DNA of 10,484 bases from Podochytrium sp. JEL0797 (GCA_027596195.1 JADGJG010000957.1:1-10484), one strand, 5' to 3'. Numbered from the stretch's first letter, positions 1 to 8,095 are shown. The notes: generated by a model not told the origin, from the letters alone. Made by a program: numbers and translations.

Positions 1-518
1 TAAAACAAATCCAAGCAGTATGTGGTGCATCCCATCACGAGAACTGATACAAGGAATACGCGGTCGAAGGCGCTTTGACGAGCAAGTAGAATAATCACAG
101 GAAAAACGCTCAACAAGCAACTCGCATACAAGATGTATCGAAACACCTTGAAGAATCCTGGCGATGATTGTCGCCGAAGAATCGATTCCGAGCGGATCCA
201 CGATAACCACAAGTAGCACATTTCCAGCACCATCAAACACACCACGAAAATAACTTCCCACAGAATGGACGTGTAATTGGTAGTATTGTAAATATACATT
301 GCCAGTCCAAAGATTGGTTTAATTGTGCACATGATGAGTAACAGAAGATTTGCTGGCGAGTAGAAGGGTGGCACTCCCTTGTCCGAGTTGCGGAGCTTTC
401 TGACGTGATTGACGAACCAGATGAGAACACAAGTGGATATAATACTCGAAACGAGTGGGATATGGTCGCAGACTTGCTTCATGGCCTGATCTGAGGCAGA
501 CAAGTGGTTCAATTCCAT
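1..518 (-). CDS. Seven-helix membrane protein, array copy 1 (5' part only)
   Basis: The frame is open from an ATG at 518-516 to the window edge: 172 codons with no stop or frameshift. It covers the N-terminus through the fifth membrane segment, ending in the family motif YCLDLF. No named family is recognised. It is closely similar to the copies at 779-1654 and 3109-3936. Visible features are a short N-terminus (MELNHLSASDQ), a first helix ending IWFVNHV, a basic inside loop (RKLRNSDKG), an outside NYT glycosylation sequon near residue 81, and the ICYLW-like third helix running into SWIRSESILRRQSS. The ATG is chosen because the same position starts the paralogues and lies 42 nt below the shared upstream block. 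The 3' end lies outside the window, so intactness is unknown. Confidence 0.8.
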   Translation of the reverse strand, partial: MELNHLSASDQAMKQVCDHIPLVSSIISTCVLIWFVNHVRKLRNSDKGVPPFYSPANLLLLIMCTIKPIFGLAMYIYNTTNYTSILWEVIFVVCLMVLEMCYLWLSWIRSESILRRQSSPGFFKVFRYILYASCLLSVFPVIILLARQSAFDRVFLVSVLVMGCTTYCLDLF

Positions 519-560
519 TGTTTGGCGAGTGAACAATCGCGTTTTTTCTCTTCGCCCAAT
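519..560 (-). promoter_or_regulatory. Conserved upstream block, copy 1
   Basis: On the coding strand this reads ATTGGGC, a purine-rich stretch, then AACGCGATTGTT, ending CCAAACA before the ATG. ATTGG is an inverted CCAAT box 42 nt above the start codon. The same arrangement occurs above copies 2-4. It could be core promoter, 5' leader or both; position and conservation are direct, function is inference. Confidence 0.5.
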
Positions 561-778
561 ATTAAGTACAATGCGATGGAGGTTTTCGGAGGGCGAATGC
601 AACTCCCTCCTTACAGCTCCAGGTGTTTTCTATTTAGGATCACAATTAATTAATTCTTTTAATTCTTTAACGAGGTTCAGCATCATCCTCCCTCATGAAG
701 ACGCAATTATAATCGCCAAAAATCAACACAGTTTTAAATGGTCGTAATAATAACATAATAATAAGCCAGCAAAGAAAA
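561..778. other. Spacer between array copies 1 and 2
   Basis: It holds the upstream region of copy 1 and the 3' flank of copy 2. It is A/T-rich around 645-670 (AATTAATTAATTC type) and 735-765 (AATAATAACATAATAATA type). No credible gene: a 72-codon plus-strand frame here has no recognisable features. The 761-776 part is shared with the other units' 3' flanks. Confidence 0.6.
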
Positions 779-1654
779 TCAACACCCCTGTTTTTTCACC
801 GCCTTTGCTGTAACAGATATACCAGTTGATCCATCATCACAGCTCGTCAGCGCAGCCCTCATCCCCGCAAAACACACCCCCAGGCAAGACAAAAAGACAT
901 CGATCAATGTCCATGCAACAATATTCACTCGCATCACCACCAAATTCTGAAGCTGAGGATCGAAAAACCTTGCTAGGAGGGCCACGCAAGCAGCATTGGC
1001 TATACACATGGCAAACAATGTGCTTATGAGACCATATGTCGCAATGACCCTGAGTTTGGGGTCCACCAAATGCGTGACACCATTATCGCGAATCGAACGG
1101 GCCATTTCACGAATGTGCAGGTAAAACGACAGGGCATAAAACAAATCCAAGCAGTATGTGATGCATCCAATCACGAGAACAGAGAGAAGGAACACGCGGT
1201 CGAACGCATTTTGTCGAACAAGGAGAATAATCACAGGGAGCACGCTCAACACGCAACTCGCATACAAAATGTACCGAAACGCTTTGAACACTCCTGGCGA
1301 TGATTGTCGACGGAGAATTGATTCCGAGCGGATCCACGATAACCACAAGTAGCACATTTCCAGCACCATCAAACACACCACGATAATAACCGCGCACACG
1401 AAGGAAGTGTAATTGGTAGCATCGTAAAGACATGTTGCCAGTCCGAAGATTGGCTTAATTACGCACATGACGAGTAAAAGAACATTGGCTGGCGAGTAGA
1501 ATGCAAGCACTCCCTTGTCTGAGTTGCGGAGCTTTCTGACGTGATTGACGAACCAGATGAGGACGCAAGTGGATATGATGTTCGAAACGACTGTGATATA
1601 ATCGCAGACTTTCTTCAGGGCCTGATCCGATGCTGACAAGTGGTCCAATTCCAT
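779..1654 (-). CDS. Seven-helix membrane protein, array copy 2
   Basis: An intronless gene of 291 aa, probably an integral membrane protein. Hydrophobic segments lie at about residues 20-38, 54-77, 84-107, 126-147, 153-180, 201-228 and 236-266. Inside loops are basic (VRKLRNSDKG, WIRSESILRRQSS, HIREMARSIRD), so the positive-inside rule puts the N-terminus outside. NYT at 81-83 in the first outside loop could be glycosylated. Family motifs: CYLWLSWIRSESIL (101-114), YCLDLFYALSFYLHIREM, VDPKLRVIATYGL and GMRAALT. The C-terminal tail ends KAVKKQGC. The frame is also open upstream, but only to a TTG at 1708; the ATG at 1654 aligns with all paralogues and is preferred. Function is unknown. The topology resembles a G-protein-coupled receptor, but no diagnostic GPCR motif is recognised. 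Confidence 0.85.
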   Translation of the reverse strand: MELDHLSASDQALKKVCDYITVVSNIISTCVLIWFVNHVRKLRNSDKGVLAFYSPANVLLLVMCVIKPIFGLATCLYDATNYTSFVCAVIIVVCLMVLEMCYLWLSWIRSESILRRQSSPGVFKAFRYILYASCVLSVLPVIILLVRQNAFDRVFLLSVLVIGCITYCLDLFYALSFYLHIREMARSIRDNGVTHLVDPKLRVIATYGLISTLFAMCIANAACVALLARFFDPQLQNLVVMRVNIVAWTLIDVFLSCLGVCFAGMRAALTSCDDGSTGISVTAKAVKKQGC

Positions 1655-1693
1655 TGTTTGGTGATAACAATAGCGTTTTTTCTCTTGCCCAAT
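1655..1693 (-). promoter_or_regulatory. Conserved upstream block, copy 2
   Basis: The block is ATTGGGC, a purine-rich stretch, AACGCTATTGTT and CCAAACA, with the inverted CCAAT starting 39 nt above the ATG. One base of the 12-mer differs (CGCT instead of CGCG), and a few bases are missing between the 12-mer and the ATG. Confidence 0.5.
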
Positions 1694-1933
1694 TTTGAAC
1701 AGGTCCAATATTATAGGTGGAGTGCTTTGTCAGCTGTTACGCCCCATCCAAAAACGTTCTTGAGTTTGATACGCCCACTTCCCTTTCGCGAAACATCTCC
1801 AGATGATCAAATGGTTCAAGAGATCGCAAAATGAAATTAATTATTTCAGATACATTAACGAGGGAAGACGCGGTTACAACGAGCACCCGCAACGCATCTT
1901 TCAATGACCATAATATTGCCAGCAAAGGACATA

Positions 1934-2833
1934 TCAGCATTCCTGCTTTTTCACCACCCTTGCTGTCGCAGATATACCATTTGATCCAATCACGCCACTC
2001 ATCCCACTCGCATCTTCACACCTCGTCAGAGCCGCCCTCATCCCTACCAAAGAAGCAACCACGCCAGATAAAAACACATCAATCAATGCCCAAGCAACAG
2101 TATTCACTCGCGCCAATATCAAATTCTGAAGCAGTGGATCAAAAAACCTTGCTAGCAGTGTTGCACAAGCAGCATTGGCTGTACACATGGCAAACAAGGC
2201 GCTTGTGAGGCCATATGTCGCAATCACTCTGAGTTTGGGGTCCACCGAACGTGTGGCACCGCTGTCGCGAATCGAATGGGTCATTTCGCGAATATGCAGG
2301 CAAAACGATAGGGCGTAAAACAAATCCAAGCAGTATGTGATGAATCCCATCACGAGAACGGAGAGAACGAACACATGGTCAGTGGTGCTCCGTCGAACCA
2401 CGAGAACAATCGCAGGGAACACGCACAACATGCAACTCGCATACAAAAGGTACAGAAACGCTTTGAAGAATCCTGGCGAAGACTGTCGACGGAGAATCGA
2501 TTCTGACCGGATCCAGGACAACCACAAATAGCAAATTTCCAACACCACCAAGCACAGCATGACGATGGCCAAACTCAAAACGGACGTGTAGTTGGACACG
2601 TTGAATAAGTACATTGCTAGTCCGTAGATCGGTTTAATCACGGTCATGATAAGCAACAGAAGATTTGCTGGCGCCAAGAATGGGGACACGCCTTTGTCCG
2701 AGTTTCGGAGCTTACTGACGTGATTAACGAACCAGATAAGGACGAACGTGGAGATAATACTCAAAACGACTGGGATAAGATCGCAGACTTGCTTCAGGAC
2801 CTGATCTGATGCAGACAAGCGGTTCAAGTCCAT
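1934..2833 (-). CDS. Seven-helix membrane protein, array copy 3
   Basis: An intronless 299-aa paralogue of the neighbouring copies with the same seven hydrophobic segments. The first inside-loop/TM2 region reads SPFLAPANLLLLI, shared with copy 4 but not with copies 1-2 (FYSPAN). Residues 79-83 read NVSNYT, giving two potential N-glycosylation sequons. Core motifs CYLWLSWIRSESIL, YCLDLFYALSF, HIREM, VDPKLRVIATYGL and GMRAALT are intact. The cytoplasmic tail is about 8 residues longer than in copy 2 (a Gly/Ser-rich insertion after TRCED) but ends in the same way, VVKKQEC. It is the most diverged of the four adjacent copies in the third helix (IVMLCLVVLEIC). The ATG lies 41 nt below the shared upstream block. 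Function is unknown; a receptor-like role is only inference from topology. Confidence 0.85.
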   Translation of the reverse strand: MDLNRLSASDQVLKQVCDLIPVVLSIISTFVLIWFVNHVSKLRNSDKGVSPFLAPANLLLLIMTVIKPIYGLAMYLFNVSNYTSVLSLAIVMLCLVVLEICYLWLSWIRSESILRRQSSPGFFKAFLYLLYASCMLCVFPAIVLVVRRSTTDHVFVLSVLVMGFITYCLDLFYALSFCLHIREMTHSIRDSGATRSVDPKLRVIATYGLTSALFAMCTANAACATLLARFFDPLLQNLILARVNTVAWALIDVFLSGVVASLVGMRAALTRCEDASGMSGVIGSNGISATARVVKKQEC

Positions 2834-2874
2834 TGTTGGCGAGCGAACAATCGCGTTTTATTTCGTCGCCCAAT
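2834..2874 (-). promoter_or_regulatory. Conserved upstream block, copy 3
   Basis: The block is ATTGGGCGA, an A-rich stretch, AACGCGATTGTT and CGCCAACA, with the inverted CCAAT starting 41 nt above the ATG. Immediately further upstream is an A/T-rich TTTAAATATTTAAA-type stretch (about 2875-2891) that could serve as a TATA region. Confidence 0.5.
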
Positions 2875-3108
2875 TTTAAATATTTAAATACATGCATAAG
2901 GGATTTGACGATAGTAGCCGAGCCCGAAGGAACATTTGTCAAAGCTGAGAAATATTTAAAGGTAAAAGGTTTGGGGAAAAACGATGTTTCAGCATTCCTT
3001 CAACCCTCCCTCAATAAAACGCTATTACAACTGCCACAATCGTGATAAGCCAGGAAAGAAATATCAACATTTTTACTTTTTCGCCTTTGCTGTAACAGAT
3101 ATACCGGG
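2875..3108. other. Spacer between array copies 3 and 4
   Basis: It holds the upstream region of copy 3 (A/T-rich near 2875-2891) and, at 3064-3108, the untranslated remainder of copy 4's ancestral tail with its original stop. The plus-strand frames here show no protein-like composition and I regard them as chance. Confidence 0.6.
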
Positions 3109-3936
3109 TCATTCAACTTCACACCTCGTCAGAGCTGCCCTCATCCCAACCAAACACACACTGGCTCCCAACAAAAAAACATCAATCAACGCCCAGTTAA
3201 CAATATTAACTCGCATCACCATCAAATTCTGAAGCTCAGGATCAAAAAACCTTGCTAACAGGGCCACACAAGCAGAATTGGCTGTACACATGGCAAGCAA
3301 TGTGCTTGCCAGGCCATATGTCGCAATGACCCTCAGTTTGGGGTCCACCAAATGCGTGGCACCAATCTCGCGGATGGAATTAGCCATTTCTCGAATGTGC
3401 AGGTAAAACGACAGGGCATAAAACAAATCCAAGCAGTATGTGCTGCATCCCATCACGAGAACTGAGATGAGGAACACGTGGTCGAACACTTTTTGACGAA
3501 CAAGGAGAATAATTGCAGGGAACACGCACAAAACGCAACACGCATACAAGATGTACCGAAACGCTTTGAAGAATCCTGGAGATGATTGTCGACGAAGAAT
3601 CGATTCCGATCGGATCCAGGATAACCACAAATAGCACATTTCCATAACCATCAAACAGGCCACGATAATAAGCTGCCAAAGAATGGACGTGTAATTGGCA
3701 GCGTTGTAAAGATACATTGCCAGTCCGAAGATTGGTTTAATCGCGGTTATGATAAGCAACAGAAGATTTGCTGGCGCCAAGAATGGGGAGATGCCTTTGT
3801 CCGAGTTGCGGAGTTTCCTGATGTGATCGACAAACCAGATGAGGATGCAGGTGGATATAATACTCGAAACGAGCGGGGTATGGTCGCAGACTTGCTTCAT
3901 GACCTGATCTGATCCAGACAAGTGGTTCCAGTCCAT
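3109..3936 (-). CDS. Seven-helix membrane protein, array copy 4, tail truncated
   Basis: An intronless 275-aa paralogue with all seven hydrophobic segments and all core family motifs (SPFLAPAN, NYT near residue 81, CYLWLSWIRSESIL, CLDLFYALSFYLHIREM, VDPKLRVIATYGL, GMRAALT). It ends early at a TGA (3109-3111) right after TRCEVE. The DNA beyond the stop still encodes the paralogues' tail in frame (GISVTAKA, then KK), then a second stop (TAA 3073-3075) and the ancestral-position TGA at 3064-3066. The conserved lysine-rich, Cys-ending tail is therefore lost while the membrane core stays open. The true start is the ATG at 3936; the upstream open frame begins only with TTG at 3975 and runs through a G11 tract. 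It may be functional without its tail or at the beginning of decay. Confidence 0.83.
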   Translation of the reverse strand: MDWNHLSGSDQVMKQVCDHTPLVSSIISTCILIWFVDHIRKLRNSDKGISPFLAPANLLLLIITAIKPIFGLAMYLYNAANYTSILWQLIIVACLMVMEMCYLWLSWIRSESILRRQSSPGFFKAFRYILYACCVLCVFPAIILLVRQKVFDHVFLISVLVMGCSTYCLDLFYALSFYLHIREMANSIREIGATHLVDPKLRVIATYGLASTLLAMCTANSACVALLARFFDPELQNLMVMRVNIVNWALIDVFLLGASVCLVGMRAALTRCEVE

Positions 3937-3976
3937 TGTGTCGTGAGCAAACAATCGCGTTTCCCCCCCCCCCAAT
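3937..3976 (-). promoter_or_regulatory. Conserved upstream block with G11 tract, copy 4
   Basis: The block keeps ATTGG and AACGCGATTGTT at the usual spacing (40 nt to the ATG). The purine-rich middle is replaced by a run of 11 G on the coding strand (C at 3963-3973). Homopolymers of this length are slippage-prone, so its length may vary between cells or be a sequencing uncertainty. Confidence 0.5.
3963..3973. repeat. Mononucleotide tract C11/G11
   Basis: Eleven consecutive C on the plus strand, inside the upstream block of array copy 4. No other copy has a homopolymer of G or C longer than a few bases at this place. Confidence 0.9.
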
Positions 3977-4075
3977 TTTGAATGCCTACCATGCGGGAAT
4001 GTAGAAGTTTTTTAGAGTTTGATAGCTATAGGGAAGAAATTCAAACACCAGGAACATGTGTAATACAATTCTGTT

Positions 4076-6346
4076 TTAGTTCAAACGCATAAGCGGTCTC
4101 GACATTCTCTGGAAAAACAGCAACCCCACCACAAACAATACCACCGCCAGACTCGCCGTAATACCCACACAAGCCCAAATACTCGGCACGTTGAGCCCGT
4201 AACTCGCGACAACCGCGCTTCCCTGCAGCAAAACGTTTCCAGGCGGACATATGGACGTGGCCGGGTTGCAAGAGAATTCGAAGTTGTTTAGCTCGTTTTG
4301 AACCAGGGCGGCGTCTGGTTGTGAGGCGTTAGTCCAAAATTAGGGAAGGGTCGAGAGGAATACCCACAAGTGTAATGCATGAACGAGAGGTATTGCAGCC
4401 AACGGAGAACCCAGGTGACTTGCGTCAAGTTGAGCAGGAGTCCAGCAAAGATCTGGAATAACCAAGTCAGCTCCTTTTCATTGATATAACGGATTCGCTG
4501 CCATTTCCCTCACCATAAACAAAACAACCACAAGCGGACCCACAGCCATCCCCACTTCCGCCGTCGGAACCGCACTCCCAATACACAACCCCAACGAAAT
4601 GGCAGCCAAAACGTACACCAACAAAATGGCATAATACGTGAAAAACTGACTGGCCGTGTGTCCGAGTCCGACCATCCAATACAGTGGAATCGAGAAGAGC
4701 GTGATTCGGAGGAGAGCCAGAGGAACCAGGGACAAGGAAGTTGCGACGAACATGGAGGATGCGCGATACATGTTGCTTTCGCGCTCGCGTTGGCAGATGG
4801 CGCGGACGGAAGGAAATGTGAGGATGGTTGGAAAGACGGTGCCCATGATTTCTGTTGGAAGGGATTGAGAGAGAATGTGAGTGATTGAGAAGTAAACTGA
4901 GAGACGACTACTTACGCGATATGCAGGTGAAAAAGAGGCTGGCCGAAAAAAGCGCATGAGAGTGAGAAAAGACAGAAAGATTCAAATCACTCACATTCCC
5001 ATTCTGGACTGAACACCTGCCTGGGTGGCCTCCAATTGCAAAAACAAAACCCCCATCAACAAGCACAAAACCACGGACTGTCCAACCGCTGCCATCACAG
5101 TCAACTTGTTGCGGCGCGTATTGCTCCAAGCTCTGCGAAGCAACGTCACTGTTTCCGACACAAAATCGAGCTGGAATGCTTTGAAGCGTATTTTGAACTG
5201 AGTTGGGTCGAGGGACTCGGCTTCGAATGTAGTTTGCGCTTCCAAGTCTCCTGTCGCGTTCAAGTCAGCGCGCAAGTGGGAAATCGACTGCCATGCCTTC
5301 AGGAGAATTTCGATGCGGTTTGAGCTCTCCTCTTCAAGTGCCGGAGAGCGCTGATCGAGCGTGATCACGTCCAAGAAATAGTCGCTTGGATTCGTGAGTG
5401 CGGGAAGCGCAAATCCAAGGCTTTCAAAGTGCTCAATCGCGGCATGACTGGTTCCTTCCCACACGATGGATCCTTTCGTCAAGAGAATGATATCGTCAAA
5501 CAGGTCCAACACTTGGGTTCTGGGTTGATGAATGGTGACGAGGACGATCATGTTGCGCTCTTTGGTCAATCTGCGGATGAGATCCATGATCACGAGAGAG
5601 GTGGACGCGTCGAGGCCAGAGGTGGGCTCGTCGAGGAACAAGATCTGCGGCGGTTTCACGTCAGTTGGAAGCTTGACGAATTCGTCGAAACATGCACCTT
5701 TGGGTTTGTAACCAGCTCAACACCGATCGAAACGCGCTTTCTTTCTCCGCCAGAGATTCCGCGATCTGCACGAAAAATCAACGTCAAATTTCGCCGAATT
5801 CATCGACATTCCCCCACCAATTTCATACCAGATATGGACCCAATAAAGTTTCCGCGACATCCATTCAGACCAAGATCTCGAATAATCTGGTCCACCTTGG
5901 CCTTCTTCTCAGCAGGAGGCATCGAAGCCGGCAGGCGCAGAGTAGCCGCGTAGTTGAGGGTCTCCTCGACCGTCAGATTCGGAAACAGCAAATCATCCTG
6001 CTCAACATAGGCGCAGGTTGTGCGCCAGGCCACGGGGTCTCTCTGTTTTCCGTTGAAGAGAATGTCGCCCGTCAGCGCGCTTCCCTTTGCGCGTTTGACT
6101 CTTCCGGCGAGGCAGTTGAGCAGCGTGGTCTTCCCGGCGCCTGATCCGCCCATCATGGCCACAAGCTGCCCTTGCGATACGGATCCAGACGCGCTGCGGA
6201 GGAGCATCTTGGCGGTGGGTGCCTTGCCTTTGGTTTCAGACGGAACCGCGACGCTGAACGACACATTGGTCCATCTGGAGTGGAATACTGGTCAGTTGGG
6301 GGTTGGTGCCAAGTGTTGGAGAGTGTTATCACTTTAGTTGCGACAT
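4076..6346 (-). CDS. ABCG (White-type) half-transporter, 8 exons
   Basis: Spliced model: exons 6346-6333, 6274-5829, 5765-5698, 5644-4995, 4938-4916, 4851-4514, 4452-4368 and 4314-4076. Introns are 53-64 nt GT-AG, most with a CTNAC-type branch point, and joining them gives an uninterrupted 620 aa. The order is an N-terminal ATPase domain then a membrane domain, typical of ABCG half-size pumps, which must dimerise to move lipophilic substrates. Walker A GGSGAGKTT is at 47-55, the Q-loop glutamine near 97, signature ISGGERKR at 157-164, Walker B ILFLDEP at 177-183, D-loop SGLD at 185-188 and the H-loop histidine near 215. The membrane domain begins near 357. The last outside loop has the FSC...C pair (557 and 564) seen in ABCG proteins, and the C-terminus is MSRPLMRLN. 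Exon 1 (14 nt) completes LKWTNVSFSV. All key residues are present, so it is probably active; substrate is unknown. It lies downstream of bioA on the same strand. Confidence 0.88.
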
Positions 6347-6464
6347 TTCAGATTGAATATTGAAATTGATTTCCAAGGAATAACCGTGACTCACTCCAAA
6401 CCAAGATACCAAAACGCGTGATAGCATTAGTGTATACGCGTTGTAAAGAATCCAAATCCACAAC

Positions 6465-6470
6465 TTTATT
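6465..6470 (-). terminator. Poly(A) signal AATAAA after bioA
   Basis: TTTATT on the plus strand is AATAAA on the coding strand, about 25 nt past the bioA stop, a plausible polyadenylation signal. It lies between bioA and the ABCG gene, supporting separate transcripts. Confidence 0.45.
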
Positions 6471-6493
6471 TGTATTTGGGACAACATCAACCC

Positions 6494-6501
6494 TTTATAA
6501 A
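6494..6501 (-). promoter_or_regulatory. TATA-like TTTATAAA above the ABC gene
   Basis: The palindromic octamer lies about 150 nt above the ABCG start codon and includes the bioA stop codon (6497-6495). It is the only TATA-like element in the 148-nt spacer. Its use as a promoter is inference from position. Confidence 0.25.
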
Positions 6502-8095
6502 GATTCCACAATTTTCAAAACAGCTGTTGTCAACTTGCTCAGCTGCTCCTTTGACACCACGTATGGCGGCATCAGATAAATAAGTCTTCCAAACGGCCGC
6601 ACCCACACTCCCATTTCCACAAACCGTTTCTGCACATCAGCCATATTCACTGTCTCCTTCACCTCCACCACTCCAATACTCCCCAACACGCGTACCTCTT
6701 TGACCGACGCAAACTCTTTCGCCGGGCCCAACTCCTCCTTGAGCTGAGCCTCAATTCGCTTCACATTCGCTTCCCATCCACTCTCCACCAACACGCGACA
6801 ACTCGCCGCCGCAACTGCACACGCCAACGGGTTCCCCATAAACGTGGGCCCATGCATAAAACATCCAGCCTCTCCACCCGAAACCACTTGACCAACCTCA
6901 CGCGTCGCAATCGTCGCTGCCATCGTCATGGTTCCTCCCGTGAGTGCTTTGCCGATCGTCATAATATCGGGCGTCACACCGGGACACCATTCCGTGGCAA
7001 ACAGTTTCCCGGTGCGTCCGAATCCTGTCGCGATTTCGTCGTAAATCAAGAGGACGTCGTGTTTTGTGCAGAGATGGCGTAGTTTTTGGAGATAGAGGGG
7101 AGAGTAGAATCGCATTCCTCCGGCTCCTTGGACGATTGGCTCAATAATGAAAGCGGCGGAAGTGGTGGCGTGTTTAGCGAAAGCAGCTTCGAGAGCGTCA
7201 ACGTCTGTTTGGAGGAGTGTCTGGGATTCGAAAGGCGTCATTGGCGGTGGGAGAAACACGCGATTCGGGAGAGAAGAGCCAAAAATACTGTGCATTCCAG
7301 TAACTTGATTGCGGATCGAGGTTAGAGTTCAACGTTTGACAGAGCGCGTTTGGAAAGCTCACCAGGATCACACACGCTCATGGCGTTCCATGTGTCGCCG
7401 TGATAACCACCCCGCACAGTCATAATATTGCTCTTGTTCGGGTTTCCCTTCGCAAACGCGTATTGCACAGCCATTTTCAAGGCCACTTCAACACTGACGG
7501 ACCCGGAATCAGCGTAAAAGATGCAATCAAGAGAAGGCGGAAGGAGGGACAGGAGCATCTTTCCTGCAGTCAATGGTTACTCAAAATGGCACTCATGTCG
7601 CACGGAAACCATACCCAGTTCCACCGCGGGTCGATGCGTCATTCCGCCAAACATGACATGCGACACACTCGATATCTGCTTCAGCATCGCTTCGTTCAAC
7701 TCGGGATGGTTGTATCCATGCACGGCACACCACCATGAGCTCATACCATCCACTGCCAAACCAAAAACTCACGATCAGATTTCAACTTTTGGTCAGGAAA
7801 CCAAAAACAACTCACCCAGCACTTGTCCCGTCTCGAGTTCAATCTCGCAACCTTTGGCAGACTTGACAGGGTATACAGGAAGTGGGGTTGTGAGTGAGGT
7901 GTACGGATGCCATAGGTGTTTCTTGTCGAAGGCGAGAAGATCGCTGGTGCTCATTTCGGCGGGTTCGTTGGGTCCGTTCATGTTGATCTCTGGTGTGGAG
8001 TTTCGGGAGGAGAAGGAGCGGAAGGTCTGATTTGCGATCCGGTTTCGACCATTCGGAAAACTGGAGACGGATGATCGCAAAGTGCGGAGAAACAT
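6495..8095 (-). CDS. bioA: Adenosylmethionine-8-amino-7-oxononanoate aminotransferase (BioA), 4 exons
   Basis: This is the PLP enzyme that converts KAPA to DAPA with S-adenosylmethionine as amino donor, in biotin synthesis. Exons 8095-7816, 7752-7615, 7563-7363 and 7303-6495 join in frame (introns 63, 51 and 59 nt) to give 475 aa. Residues follow bacterial BioA closely: HPYTS with Tyr65, VDGMSSWW at 94-101, [30 protein letters not shown] (Tyr193), VTGMHS across intron 3, [23 protein letters not shown] (Asp295), [11 protein letters not shown] with the PLP lysine at 325, [10 protein letters not shown] and [15 protein letters not shown] with Arg442. Residues 1-30 ([10 protein letters not shown]... 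to RSFSS) are Arg/Ser-rich without acids, like a mitochondrial presequence; this supports the start at 8095. An in-frame ATG at 8233 is a less likely start. It stands alone, not fused to BioD. Confidence 0.92.

Larger units (their letters stand above)
1..3976. repeat. Tandem array of ~1.1-kb gene units
   Basis: Four direct repeats, each holding one seven-helix gene plus its flanks. Start codons lie at 518, 1654, 2833 and 3936, giving spacings of 1136, 1179 and 1103 nt. Similarity extends beyond the coding regions. A block of about 40 nt precedes every ATG. A 3' flank of the type AAGCCAGCAAAGAAA (plus strand, near 761-776, and diverged near 1918-1930 and 3046-3061) follows the original stop codons. 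Even the spacers share pieces such as TTAACGAGG with GAAGACGC nearby (about 666-703 and 1855-1869). Duplication therefore copied whole transcription units. The left boundary lies outside the window. Confidence 0.85.

Noticed and set aside
826..1352. Plus-strand open frames opposite the seven-helix genes
   Set aside because: They recur at the same offset in each copy because they are the antisense of conserved codons. They show no independent features.
1655..1708. N-terminal extension of array copy 2
   Set aside because: The extension begins with TTG rather than ATG and is simply the conserved upstream block read through in frame. All paralogues align at the ATG at 1654.
3937..3975. N-terminal extension of array copy 4 through the G tract
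   Set aside because: It also begins with TTG and would translate the homopolymer. It has no counterpart in copies 1 and 3.
4041..4271. Minus-strand 76-codon frame at the ABCG 3' end
   Set aside because: It is an out-of-frame reading of ABCG exon 8; the exon's own frame matches the family C-terminus.
6329..6511. 60-codon minus-strand frame in the bioA-ABCG spacer
   Set aside because: Its end (MSQLK) is exon 1 of the ABCG gene. The rest starts at TTG and has no features, and the internal ATG at 6346 gives the expected ABCG N-terminus.
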